Translations under genes and position numbers: made by a program
The notes under the pieces: model-generated
What the model saw: the letters and a program-made list of their open reading frames with translations, nothing else
The model's database searches: none
Told to the model about the DNA's origin: nothing
Source of the DNA: an uncultured Lachnospiraceae bacterium
Lineage (GTDB): Bacteria > Bacillota > Clostridia > Lachnospirales > Lachnospiraceae
DNA length: 32,367 bases
Reading direction: 5' to 3'
Assembly: GCA_947628045.1 (NCBI GenBank)
Contig: CANQYP010000009.1
Location: forward strand, 1-32,367
Shown: in pieces, positions 23,907 to 29,901 of the stretch
How the letters are laid out: each line of letters opens with the position of its first letter
How positions within the stretch are numbered: position 1 is the first letter of the stretch

Positions 23907-24998
23907 CGGTCCCACCTCAAACTCCGGCTCCGGCAGGGTCTCCGGTTTCTCCATCGCGGGCAGCGCGCCCGGATCCGGCTGCTCCACCAACACCGCCTGC
24001 ACGAGGAACCGATGCTCCGGGTCGTTCTGATAGCAGGTCGACAGGGTCAGGATATGGCTGTCCGCCGTCACCTTGTCGAAAAGTCTGCGGTCGAAGGTCT
24101 GCACGTCCGCGCAGCGCGCCTCCACCTTGTCCAGATACTCCTGCCGACTCTCGCGGGAACGCGTATTCACGCCGCCGAGCTGGTGCTTGTTGTCCGACAC
24201 GTACGCGGCGAACACCCAATATTCCAGCGTCCGGTCGGGCAGGTAGATGTAGATTACGTTGTGGTTCCACAGCGTCTCCAGATTCGCGAGCTCCGACAGC
24301 CAGCCGAACATCGTGTCATCCCTCATGTTGTGCCCATAGATGATCGTGTGGAAATCAGAAAAATCTTTTTTGTTGTATCTCTGCGTGTAGATCGAGCCGT
24401 AGATATCCTCGTTGCCCTCGACGTCGTGCGTCAGGTAGAAATCCTCCTCGCCCAGACTCTGCAGCACCGGGTAGTCAATCACCGTGCCCGGCATCCGAAT
24501 CCACGCGTAGATATCCGTGTTCGTCTCCCAGAGAGAGGCAAAATCGATCGGAGATTCCGTCTCCGTTTCCGTCTCGGTCTCTTCCTCTGCGCCGTCTTCT
24601 GTCTCTGCGTTCTGCGCGCTTTCCTCCTGCCCGGTCTCGCCCGCAGCCCCGGACTCCCCCTCTGCGCCGTCTTCTGTCTCTGCGCTCTGCGCACTTTCCT
24701 CCGGCTTGGTCTCGCCCTCAGCCCCGGACTCCCCCTCTGCGCCGTTTTCTATGTCTGCGGTCTGCGCACTCTCCGCTGTCTCAGTCCCGCCCGCCTCTTC
24801 GCTCTGCGGGCTCTCCACCGTCTCGATCCCGCTCACAGTCGCGTCTGCCGTGATGTCCTCCACGACGACCGACCGCGAGCCCTGGACGATCTCCATGTCC
24901 TCAAGGGAGAGCTCTCCCGCCTGTGCCGCGCCTCCAGCCAGGCAGCCTCCCGCGAGCAAAACACAAAGCGCCCGACATAACTTTTTCTTTCTGGTCAT
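23859..24998 (-). CDS. class B sortase with acidic repeat linker
   Basis: This 379-residue sortase joins surface proteins to the cell wall or to each other. An N-terminal signal/anchor segment (LCRALCVLLAGGCLAGGAAQA) is followed by a Glu-rich linker of about 110 residues with 25-residue repeats, then the catalytic domain (about 150-345). The catalytic triad is visible: His223 in YGHNM, Cys322 in LSTCYQND and Arg330 in EHRFLVQ, the class B pattern. A short acidic tail follows. The GTG at 25010 is a possible start, but GGAGG lies five bases before the ATG at 24996-24998. No sortase substrate with a sorting motif is in the window. The linker length is unusual for sortase B, and the tail appears truncated by a stop codon within a repeat (see findings). 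Confidence 0.9.
   Translation of the reverse strand: MTRKKKLCRALCVLLAGGCLAGGAAQAGELSLEDMEIVQGSRSVVVEDITADATVSGIETVESPQSEEAGGTETAESAQTADIENGAEGESGAEGETKPEESAQSAETEDGAEGESGAAGETGQEESAQNAETEDGAEEETETETETESPIDFASLWETNTDIYAWIRMPGTVIDYPVLQSLGEEDFYLTHDVEGNEDIYGSIYTQRYNKKDFSDFHTIIYGHNMRDDTMFGWLSELANLETLWNHNVIYIYLPDRTLEYWVFAAYVSDNKHQLGGVNTRSRESRQEYLDKVEARCADVQTFDRRLFDKVTADSHILTLSTCYQNDPEHRFLVQAVLVEQPDPGALPAMEKPETLPEPEFEVGPEGESETETGAAETEG
24589..24760 (-). repeat. 75-bp tandem repeats encoding the sortase linker
   Basis: Two full 75-base copies (24589-24663 and 24664-24738) and a diverging third start at 24739. In protein each gives a 25-residue unit of the form E(D/N)GAEGESGA(A/E)GET followed by ESAQ(N/S)AET. 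The period is a multiple of three, so copy number changes would only alter linker length. Confidence 0.9.
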
Positions 24999-25056
24999 TG
25001 TTTCCTCCACTGCCGCGCCTGTGCCCCGAATCCGCCATACCGGCGTTCGTCCGGGC

Positions 25057-25094
25057 GTCAGGCGATTTTATCCCATTACCTTATCCCATCACAG
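25057..25094. repeat. 38-bp direct repeat, copy 1
   Basis: Identical to copy 2 (25126-25163) at 36 of 38 positions. Each copy holds two ATGGGATAA elements on the minus strand, so four in total. It lies in the gap between the HerA-like gene and the sortase. Confidence 0.9.
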
Positions 25095-25125
25095 TCACCG
25101 CAACAAGCAGTGATCTGGATTTTTG

Positions 25126-25163
25126 GTCGGGCGATTTTATCCCATTATCTTATCCCATCACAG
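25126..25163. repeat. 38-bp direct repeat, copy 2
   Basis: Second copy, offset 69 bases from the first. It overlaps the last codons and stop of the HerA-like gene (stop at 25158-25160). Possible operator array, processing site or remnant of a local duplication. Confidence 0.9.
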
Positions 25164-26822
25164 CTTAAACAGGGTGCTGAGGATTCCCCTGCCGAGCGAC
25201 GCGCCCACATTTCCGCCCAGGCGCTTGCCGAACGTGCCGCCGACCGACTTGCCGACCTGGTTGCCGAGCTCACGCCCAAGCGTGCCGATCGCGCTGCTCG
25301 CCACCTTCTTTACCTCGGACTTCATCGTCCTCTCGCGCTTTTCCGCCTCTTTCTCGAGCGCCTTCTGCTGCGCCTCCAGCTCCTTCTGCCGTTTCTTCTC
25401 CTCAGCTGCCTCTTCCTTCAGACGCTGTTTCTCAGCTGCCTCTTCTTCCTTCTGGCGCTGTTTCTCAGCCGCCGCCTCTTCCTTCTGGCGCTGCGCCTCT
25501 TCCTCAGCCTGCTGCGCCGCCTCGGCGTCCGCCAGCGCCTTCCTCTGCAGGAATTCGTATGCGGAATCGCGATCCTGCGCCTCCACATAGCGCGTGTACA
25601 GCAGACTTCCCTTGATCTGCGTGTCGCGCACCGCATCGTCGAGCGCGCCCATCAGGCTCTGCGGCGGAAGGATCGTGCAGCGTTTCACGACCGTCGGGAC
25701 GCCGTCCTCATCGAGCACGGAGACCAGCGCCTCGCCCGTGCCGAGCGCCAGCAGGGTCTCGTAGGTGTCAAACTCCGGGTTCTCGCGGAACGACTGCGCG
25801 GCAGCCTTCGCGCCCTTCTGCTCCGCCGGCGTATAGGCGTGCAGCGCGTGCTGCACCTTGTTGCCGAGCTGCCCCAGCACGCCGTCCGGAATGTCGGACG
25901 GACTCTGCGTGATAAAGTAAATGCCGACGCCCTTCGAGCGGATCAGTTTCACGACCTGCTCGATCTTGCCGAGCAGCACCTTGGAGGCGTCGTCGAACAA
26001 CAGATGCGCCTCGTCAAAGAAAAAGACCATCTTCGGTTTCTCCGGGTCGCCCACCTCCGGCAGCGACTCGAACAGCTCGGACATCATCCAGAGCAGGAAC
26101 GTCGCGTACATCGTCGGGTACTGGATCAGCTCGCGGCAGTCGAGCACCTGGATCGTCCCGCGACCCGTGTTGTCCGTGCAGAGCCAGTCGCCGATGTTCA
26201 GCGCAGGCTCGCCGAAGAACAGATCGCCGCCCTCCGCCTCGAGCGCCATCACGGAGCGGAGCACCGCGCCGAGGCTCTGTTTCGAGATGTTGCCGTATTT
26301 CAGCGTGTATTCCTTCGCGTTCTCACCCACATACTGCAGCATGGAGCGCAAGTCCTTGGAATCGATCAGCAGCAGCCCTTCGTCGTCCGCGATCCGGAAG
26401 ACCACCGTGAGGACGTCCGACTGTGTGTCATTCAGCCCCAGAATGCGTCCCAGCAGCAGCGGTCCCATCTCGGAGATCGTCGTGCGCAGCGGGAGCCCGC
26501 CCTTGCCGTACACATCCCAGAAACAGGTCGGGTACGCCTTGAAATCAAAGCCGAGCTGCGCAAGCCCCAGGTCCGCCACGCGCTTGTCCACATTTTCATT
26601 CGACGCGCCCGGACTGCACATGCCAGCCAAGTCACCCTTCACGTCCGCCAGAAACACCGGCACGCCGCAATCGCTGAACGACTCGGCAAGCACCTTCAGA
26701 GTGACCGTCTTGCCCGTGCCCGTCGCCCCGGCGATCATCCCGTGGCGGTTCGCCATCTTCGGGGAAATGCACACCGGCTCGTCCCCCGCTTTTCCTACCA
26801 AAATCTTGTTCTCCCAATACAT
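25158..26822 (-). CDS. HerA/FtsK-like ATPase, DUF853 (YjgR) type
   Basis: This 554-residue protein is a P-loop ATPase of the HerA-like DUF853 family. Walker A is GATGTGKTV (32-40), Walker B is MVFFFDEAHLLF in the middle, and further conserved segments include FLADVKGDLAGM and FITQSPSDIPD. Residues about 415-500 are a highly charged Glu/Lys/Gln coiled coil with repeated EEAAEKQRLKE-like units. The C-terminus is a Gly-rich segment (GKSVGGTFGKRLGG). The coiled coil and Gly-rich end are usual for this family. Its cellular function is not established; no NurA-like nuclease is nearby, so there is no sign of an end-resection or defence pair. GGAGG precedes the ATG. It lies 39 bases downstream of the kinase-partner gene. 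Confidence 0.9.
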   Translation of the reverse strand: MYWENKILVGKAGDEPVCISPKMANRHGMIAGATGTGKTVTLKVLAESFSDCGVPVFLADVKGDLAGMCSPGASNENVDKRVADLGLAQLGFDFKAYPTCFWDVYGKGGLPLRTTISEMGPLLLGRILGLNDTQSDVLTVVFRIADDEGLLLIDSKDLRSMLQYVGENAKEYTLKYGNISKQSLGAVLRSVMALEAEGGDLFFGEPALNIGDWLCTDNTGRGTIQVLDCRELIQYPTMYATFLLWMMSELFESLPEVGDPEKPKMVFFFDEAHLLFDDASKVLLGKIEQVVKLIRSKGVGIYFITQSPSDIPDGVLGQLGNKVQHALHAYTPAEQKGAKAAAQSFRENPEFDTYETLLALGTGEALVSVLDEDGVPTVVKRCTILPPQSLMGALDDAVRDTQIKGSLLYTRYVEAQDRDSAYEFLQRKALADAEAAQQAEEEAQRQKEEAAAEKQRQKEEEAAEKQRLKEEAAEEKKRQKELEAQQKALEKEAEKRERTMKSEVKKVASSAIGTLGRELGNQVGKSVGGTFGKRLGGNVGASLGRGILSTLFKL

Positions 26823-26861
26823 TCCTGCGCCCTCCTCCCGGCTTTGACATATTTTACGCCA

Positions 26862-27203
26862 TTATTTTATTTGCACAATATAACACTCGTCCTGACAGCT
26901 CCACCCCTGATTCTTCAGCAAAAGCGGAAACTCACTGTAAAACTCCATTCCATTGTTCTTCAGCACCTGCCCAATGTTCTGGCGTTCCGGCGGCGTCACC
27001 CGCCCCTGCACCCAGCGCAAGCTCCACTTATGATCAAGCTCCCGTTTACCCTTCCTGATAAAATCGGAAAGAATCAGCGGCGCCTCCGCGCTCTTTACAT
27101 CATCCGGGATCTCAATCCGATAGTTTTTTGCCGTCTCGTCATAATACAGATAGCCGACGGTTTTATCGTTGTACACTTTATTTTTGATTGCAAATTTGTA
27201 CAT
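26862..27203 (-). CDS. small partner protein of the HipA-like kinase (unrecognised)
   Basis: I do not recognise this 113-residue protein by name. It starts MYKFAIKNKVYNDKTVGYLYY, has no signal peptide or membrane segment, and carries a Trp/Arg-rich central stretch (HKWSLRWVQGRVTPPERQNI, about 57-76). It starts 26 bases before the stop of the HipA-like kinase gene, with GGGAG upstream inside that gene, so the two are translationally coupled. The size and the VGYLYYDE..Y start loosely recall the N-terminal subdomain of HipA and the small HipS protein of three-gene HipBST loci. That suggests an antitoxin or regulatory subunit, as inference only. Base composition is AT-richer than that of the flanking HerA-like gene. 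Confidence 0.7.
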   Translation of the reverse strand: MYKFAIKNKVYNDKTVGYLYYDETAKNYRIEIPDDVKSAEAPLILSDFIRKGKRELDHKWSLRWVQGRVTPPERQNIGQVLKNNGMEFYSEFPLLLKNQGWSCQDECYIVQIK

Positions 27204-27996
27204 ACCGTTTCCATCTCCCCCAAATCATCTCCCATATCTTATCCAGATGCTTTTCCGGAAGAATCACGCCCAAATCCTCAAGCAGCTTATCCCTGTCAGT
27301 CTCCTGCAGAGCGCCCCCAAATATCCTTCGATCTTTCGGGAGAAACCGCAGATTATATTCCAGAGACCTCGAGCCGATAAAACTCTGCACCGGTCTGTCC
27401 GCAAGTACATCAAATCTCTGAATTTCTTCCATATCCCGATAACAGGAAAACAGCAGCGAGACTCCGTGATCAAAAAGAGGAGCCGGTCTTGCCGTATCAT
27501 TCTCGTCTACAAGAATCTCAATATTCGCCCCATGCCGATCTCGGTTGCAGATCAAATAGTCTACCGCCATCATACGTTCAAAATAATCTCCCCAGCCCAT
27601 ACGGCAGGCAAAATCAAGAGGCTTTTCGTCTTTTCCCCGATGAAGTTCATAATAAACATCAAACGGCTGCTTGCGTTCTTTTTCCTTCCGGAAGTTGACC
27701 GACCTGTTAATATATGTTTCGATCTCCTGACCATCAACAGAAATCACCGCATGAACCAACTGGTACTGCAAATGCTCCGCTTTCAAAATATCCAACAGCC
27801 GTGAGACAATGAGTTCATTCACACACTCATGTCCGAAAACACCCCTGTAGCTATCATAATTCGACAGCTTGTAATAGTATTTCTTCCCGTCTTTCTCTTC
27901 GTAAGCCTTCAAAAAACATCCGGGAGTTCCCGGGGATAATTTTTTATCAGTCCAGTCCAGATATCTCAGATCCTGAAGTTCCTTTACGAAATCCAT
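27178..27996 (-). CDS. HipA-like protein kinase
   Basis: This 272-residue protein has the features of HipA/CtkA-type kinases. There is a Gly-rich loop (SPGTPGCFLKA), a candidate ATP-binding Lys43 (KYYYKLS), Glu61 in HECVNELIVSRLL, and a catalytic loop NRDRHGANIEIL with Asp153, His155 and Asn158. The metal-binding LFDHG (Asp176) follows. It is far shorter than HipA (~440 residues), lacking the N-terminal domain, which fits the short HipT/CtkA kind. HipA and HipT phosphorylate aminoacyl-tRNA synthetases and arrest growth; the target here is unknown. An ATG at 28017 has no ribosome site; AGAGGG lies six bases before the ATG at 27994-27996, which I use. No HipB-like DNA-binding gene is adjacent. 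AT-rich composition suggests transfer. Confidence 0.78.
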   Translation of the reverse strand: MDFVKELQDLRYLDWTDKKLSPGTPGCFLKAYEEKDGKKYYYKLSNYDSYRGVFGHECVNELIVSRLLDILKAEHLQYQLVHAVISVDGQEIETYINRSVNFRKEKERKQPFDVYYELHRGKDEKPLDFACRMGWGDYFERMMAVDYLICNRDRHGANIEILVDENDTARPAPLFDHGVSLLFSCYRDMEEIQRFDVLADRPVQSFIGSRSLEYNLRFLPKDRRIFGGALQETDRDKLLEDLGVILPEKHLDKIWEMIWGRWKRYVQICNQK

Positions 27997-28114
27997 TCTG
28001 CGCCCTCTTTCCCTCATATTTTTTTATTTTATCATCTTCGTTTTCAGAAAACAACCCTTCATTTCAATCGAGCGGACTCCCCAAAATTGAAATTTTACAG
28101 TAGAAGGAGGCGCT

Positions 28115-28420
28115 ATGAGCAGATATATCCCCGTCAGCCGGATTGAGGAAAAGCTGTTCCTTTCCTTCCCTATGAACCACTGCACGAAAGGCGCGGCGCG
28201 CCTCGTGTTCTACCGGATCGAGAAACGTATGGAGACTTTCGCGTTTGTTTCTGCCTTTGGACACATTTTAATCGATGGGATACGGAATTCGGTGACCCAG
28301 TCGCCCTGGAGACCTGCGCAAATGGGATCTAGCGCGCAAGTATCTATTACTGTGATCCTTGCGCAGCGGTCAGAAATGCGTGTGGGACAGGCGCACACGA
28401 TGCCGCGCTCAAAACCTTGA
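28115..28420 (+). CDS. hypothetical ORF with strong ribosome site (possibly a gene fragment)
   Basis: This 101-codon ORF runs against the direction of the surrounding genes. AGAAGGAGGCGCT directly precedes its ATG, an excellent Shine-Dalgarno signal, and the first ~45 residues (MSRYIPVSRIEEKLFLSFPM onward) look protein-like. The second half (TQSPWRPAQMGSSAQ onward) is low in hydrophobic pattern and covers an inverted repeat, as if the 5' end of a gene had been joined to unrelated DNA. I do not recognise the family. It may be a real small protein or the truncated start of a lost gene. Overlapping minus-strand ORFs of 66 and 76 codons lack good ribosome sites. Confidence 0.35.
   Translation: MSRYIPVSRIEEKLFLSFPMNHCTKGAARLVFYRIEKRMETFAFVSAFGHILIDGIRNSVTQSPWRPAQMGSSAQVSITVILAQRSEMRVGQAHTMPRSKP
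28314..28366. repeat. imperfect inverted repeat (hairpin)
   Basis: CTGCGCAA (28314-28321) pairs with TTGCGCAG (28359-28366); after a three-base bulge GGATC (28325-28329) pairs with GATCC (28354-28358), leaving a 24-base loop. No U-tract follows, so it is not a terminator. It may be a remnant of a transposon end or a protein-binding site. Confidence 0.55.
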
Positions 28421-28650
28421 CGAGAGAACCCTGAACGCACTTCAGCTTAGACCGGTGGAATTCAGTTCTGCACATTGTCTTCCAGCGGTCCGTTTTTCAT
28501 GCCCTGAAAACAGACTTTTTTGAGAAATTAAGGCGATTATAACGGATATCCATAGGTTTAGCATCATAATGTTGCCTGATTTTCATGAAAAAATAGAGGG
28601 GGATGAGATTTAACTCTGCACCCGAATTTAGAATTCAAGTTTCGGAGAAA

Positions 28651-28814
28651 TTAACAATAATACTGAATCTCCCCAAAGTACTCATACCATTTCTGGGCGA
28701 TCAAAAAGCCGTTCGCCTCAATGATCCGAATGATCTTGCGCAAATCCTTTAGTTCCCCCCCTCATTCGACCAGAAATACACCACGTAGGAATCAATGCTA
28801 AAAATTCGAGGCAT
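28651..28814 (-). pseudogene. broken DUF4160-like gene
   Basis: The start ATG (28812-28814) overlaps the end of the small acidic gene upstream. It reads MPRIFSIDSYVVYFWSNEGG, then meets a stop. Shifting frame at the run of seven G (near 28754-28760) restores ELKDLRKIIRIIEANG, then FLIAQKWYEYFGEIQYYC and a stop at 28651-28653. These match the conserved start (YFWSNE) and end (KW..FFGE type) of DUF4160 proteins as I know the family, but the central part (about 35-40 residues with the usual His-rich segment) is missing. So an internal deletion plus frameshift destroyed it. DUF4160 genes often sit beside another small gene in pairs resembling toxin-antitoxin loci. Confidence 0.65.
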
Positions 28815-29067
28815 TGGAAAAGCCTCCTTCTTGTGAAAATTCTATGATCAAATGAGCGTTTGCCTCTACCAGTTTCTGGAAATACGCCATCTCTTCCTCA
28901 GAAAAACCGTGGTTGCTCTCCCACGTATAATCAGGAAGATAGCAGGTTGCGTCATGGAATCCTCCGGGAACCGGCTTTTCAATGTAAACTTTTACCCTGC
29001 CATCCGGTTTCATCTCGGAATGAACGATTTCAGTTTCATCATCGAGCGTGATATACGGATACATCAT
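28798..29067 (-). CDS. small acidic protein, unrecognised
   Basis: This protein of 89 residues is rich in acidic and aromatic residues (MMYPYITLDDETEIVHSEM, VYIEKPVPGGFHDATCYLPD, then LIIEFSQEGGFSNASNF). It has no membrane segment or signal. AGGAGG lies nine bases before the ATG at 29065-29067; an ATG at 29073 is only three bases from it, so the later start is preferred. Its 3' end overlaps the start of the broken DUF4160-like gene by 17 bases, so the two were once a coupled pair. I cannot name a family; it is possibly the antitoxin-like half of a small two-gene module whose partner has been lost. Confidence 0.65.
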   Translation of the reverse strand: MMYPYITLDDETEIVHSEMKPDGRVKVYIEKPVPGGFHDATCYLPDYTWESNHGFSEEEMAYFQKLVEANAHLIIEFSQEGGFSNASNF

Positions 29068-29141
29068 AATCATATACCTCCTGCTACTACAATGCTTCGC
29101 AATGAAATACTTATCAGATGTTCTTGTATAATGATTTTAGC

Positions 29142-29190
29142 ACATAACGCAAAATCCTACAATGAGAAGTTTGAAGATGAGGTACACGAA
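29142..29190 (+). repeat. degenerate 49-bp repeat, copy 1
   Basis: It begins ACATAACGCAAAATCCTACA and is about 80% identical to 29704-29753, which has one extra base. Read on the plus strand it encodes AHNAKSYNEKFEDEVHER at the end of an open frame; copy 2 encodes a similar peptide with a frameshift. It may be the 3' end of the same lost gene. Confidence 0.65.
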
Positions 29191-29243
29191 CGACATAACG
29201 AGAAATAACAGAAATAGATTGTGGTAATCACATAATTTCCCTG

Positions 29244-29272
29244 TTGTCAAATCAGGATTACAGACATATAAT
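29244..29272 (+). promoter_or_regulatory. promoter of the AbrB-type antitoxin gene
   Basis: The -35 TTGTCA (29244-29249) and a perfect -10 TATAAT (29267-29272) are 17 bases apart. The predicted transcription start falls in the inverted repeat that begins at 29273. Confidence 0.8.
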
Positions 29273-29303
29273 AAAAGTAGGAATTTCCTATTTCCCTACT
29301 TTT
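29273..29303 (+). promoter_or_regulatory. inverted repeat at the antitoxin transcription start (possible operator)
   Basis: AAAAGTAGG (29273-29281) and CCTACTTTT (29295-29303) are perfect nine-base arms around a 13-base centre. The repeat directly follows the -10 box, a usual place for autorepression by AbrB/MazE-type antitoxins. It could also be a 5' leader hairpin just before the ribosome site AAGGAGG (29309-29315). Confidence 0.6.
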
Positions 29304-29323
29304 TGTGCAAGGAGGTTTTTATT

Positions 29324-29599
29324 ATGTCTGAAAATGTATTGGTAAATGATGCAAGAGTAATGTCAAAAGGGCAGGTAACCATTCCGAAAAATATCCGCGC
29401 AGCTCTTGGTGTTTCTGCAGGTGATCGAGTAACTTTTATCGTGGAAAACGGTTCCGTCCGCATAATCAACTCCGCGATCTATGCCTTGCAGAAATTTCAG
29501 GAACAGATGAAAGGGCAAGCTGCTTTAGCCGGGTTTACTTCTGAAGAAGAAATTGCAGACTGGATCACTGCCTCACGCCGGGAGGAGAATGCTGAATGA
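29324..29599 (+). CDS. AbrB/MazE/SpoVT-type antitoxin
   Basis: This 91-residue protein has the swapped-hairpin AbrB DNA-binding domain in its first ~50 residues (RVMSKGQVTIPKNIRAALGV, then GDRVTFIVENGSVRIIN). A C-terminal helical tail follows that would grip a toxin. AAGGAGG lies eight bases before the ATG at 29324, which decides the start over an ATG 21 bases earlier. It has its own promoter and inverted repeat. Its stop overlaps the ATG of a PIN-domain toxin gene (ATGA), the classic antitoxin-toxin arrangement, but the toxin is truncated. It runs on the plus strand, opposite to nearly all other genes, and is AT-rich, as for acquired DNA. It is probably an orphan antitoxin now. Confidence 0.9.
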   Translation: MSENVLVNDARVMSKGQVTIPKNIRAALGVSAGDRVTFIVENGSVRIINSAIYALQKFQEQMKGQAALAGFTSEEEIADWITASRREENAE

Positions 29600-29709
29600 A
29601 AATCATGATTGACACCAATGTCATTATTTCAGCAATACTTTTCCCAGATGGCAGAGCTGCACAGGCTTTCCTCAGCGTTTCTGATTTTCTCAATACAAAC
29701 GGTACATAA
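29596..29709 (+). pseudogene. truncated PIN-domain toxin
   Basis: Only 37 codons remain: MKIMIDTNVIISAILFPDGR onward, the typical start of PIN-family toxins, including the metal-binding Asp6 of the IDTNV motif. The frame then runs into unrelated sequence at about 29697-29703 and stops at TAA 29707-29709. A full PIN toxin has about 130-140 residues with three or four acidic catalytic residues, so this is inactive. The junction coincides with copy 2 of a degenerate 49-bp repeat. It overlaps the antitoxin stop by four bases. Confidence 0.85.
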
Positions 29710-29753
29710 CGCGAAACCCTACAATTGAGCAGTTTGAGAATAGGGTACAGGAA
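29704..29753 (+). repeat. degenerate 49-bp repeat, copy 2
   Basis: It begins ACATAACGCGAAACCCTACA and is the partner of 29142-29190. It starts where the PIN reading frame breaks off. In translation it gives VHNAKPYN, then after a one-base shift EQFENRVQEKSG-like residues, close to copy 1. The following 150 bases up to the PHP-domain gene hold nothing I can assign. Confidence 0.65.
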
Positions 29754-29901
29754 AAAAGTGGAAGGAGTTGAGGGTGTTTAATCCAATATATTCTGCGATC
29801 TCTGATGTTTTACCTTCTATATGGTCTGTGAGGTCTTCTTATCAAAAAAACTTCAATAATTTCCTGCAAAATATATGCCAATAGTCTGTTCCGCAATTTC
29901 C

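Larger units (their letters stand above)
28018..28650. other. 633-base stretch without an assignable gene
   Basis: This stretch lies between the kinase gene and the broken DUF4160-like gene. It contains a plus-strand ORF with a strong ribosome site (28115-28420), an imperfect inverted repeat (28314-28366), a short palindrome AAAATTGAAATTTT near 28083-28096, and otherwise nothing I can assign. No transposase motif, tRNA or CRISPR repeat was seen. It is probably decayed mobile or toxin-antitoxin DNA. Confidence 0.5.

Noticed and set aside
25158-26822. HerA-like ATPase as part of a defence or end-resection system
   Set aside because: No NurA, Sir2 or nuclease partner is adjacent, and the protein matches the widespread stand-alone DUF853 type.
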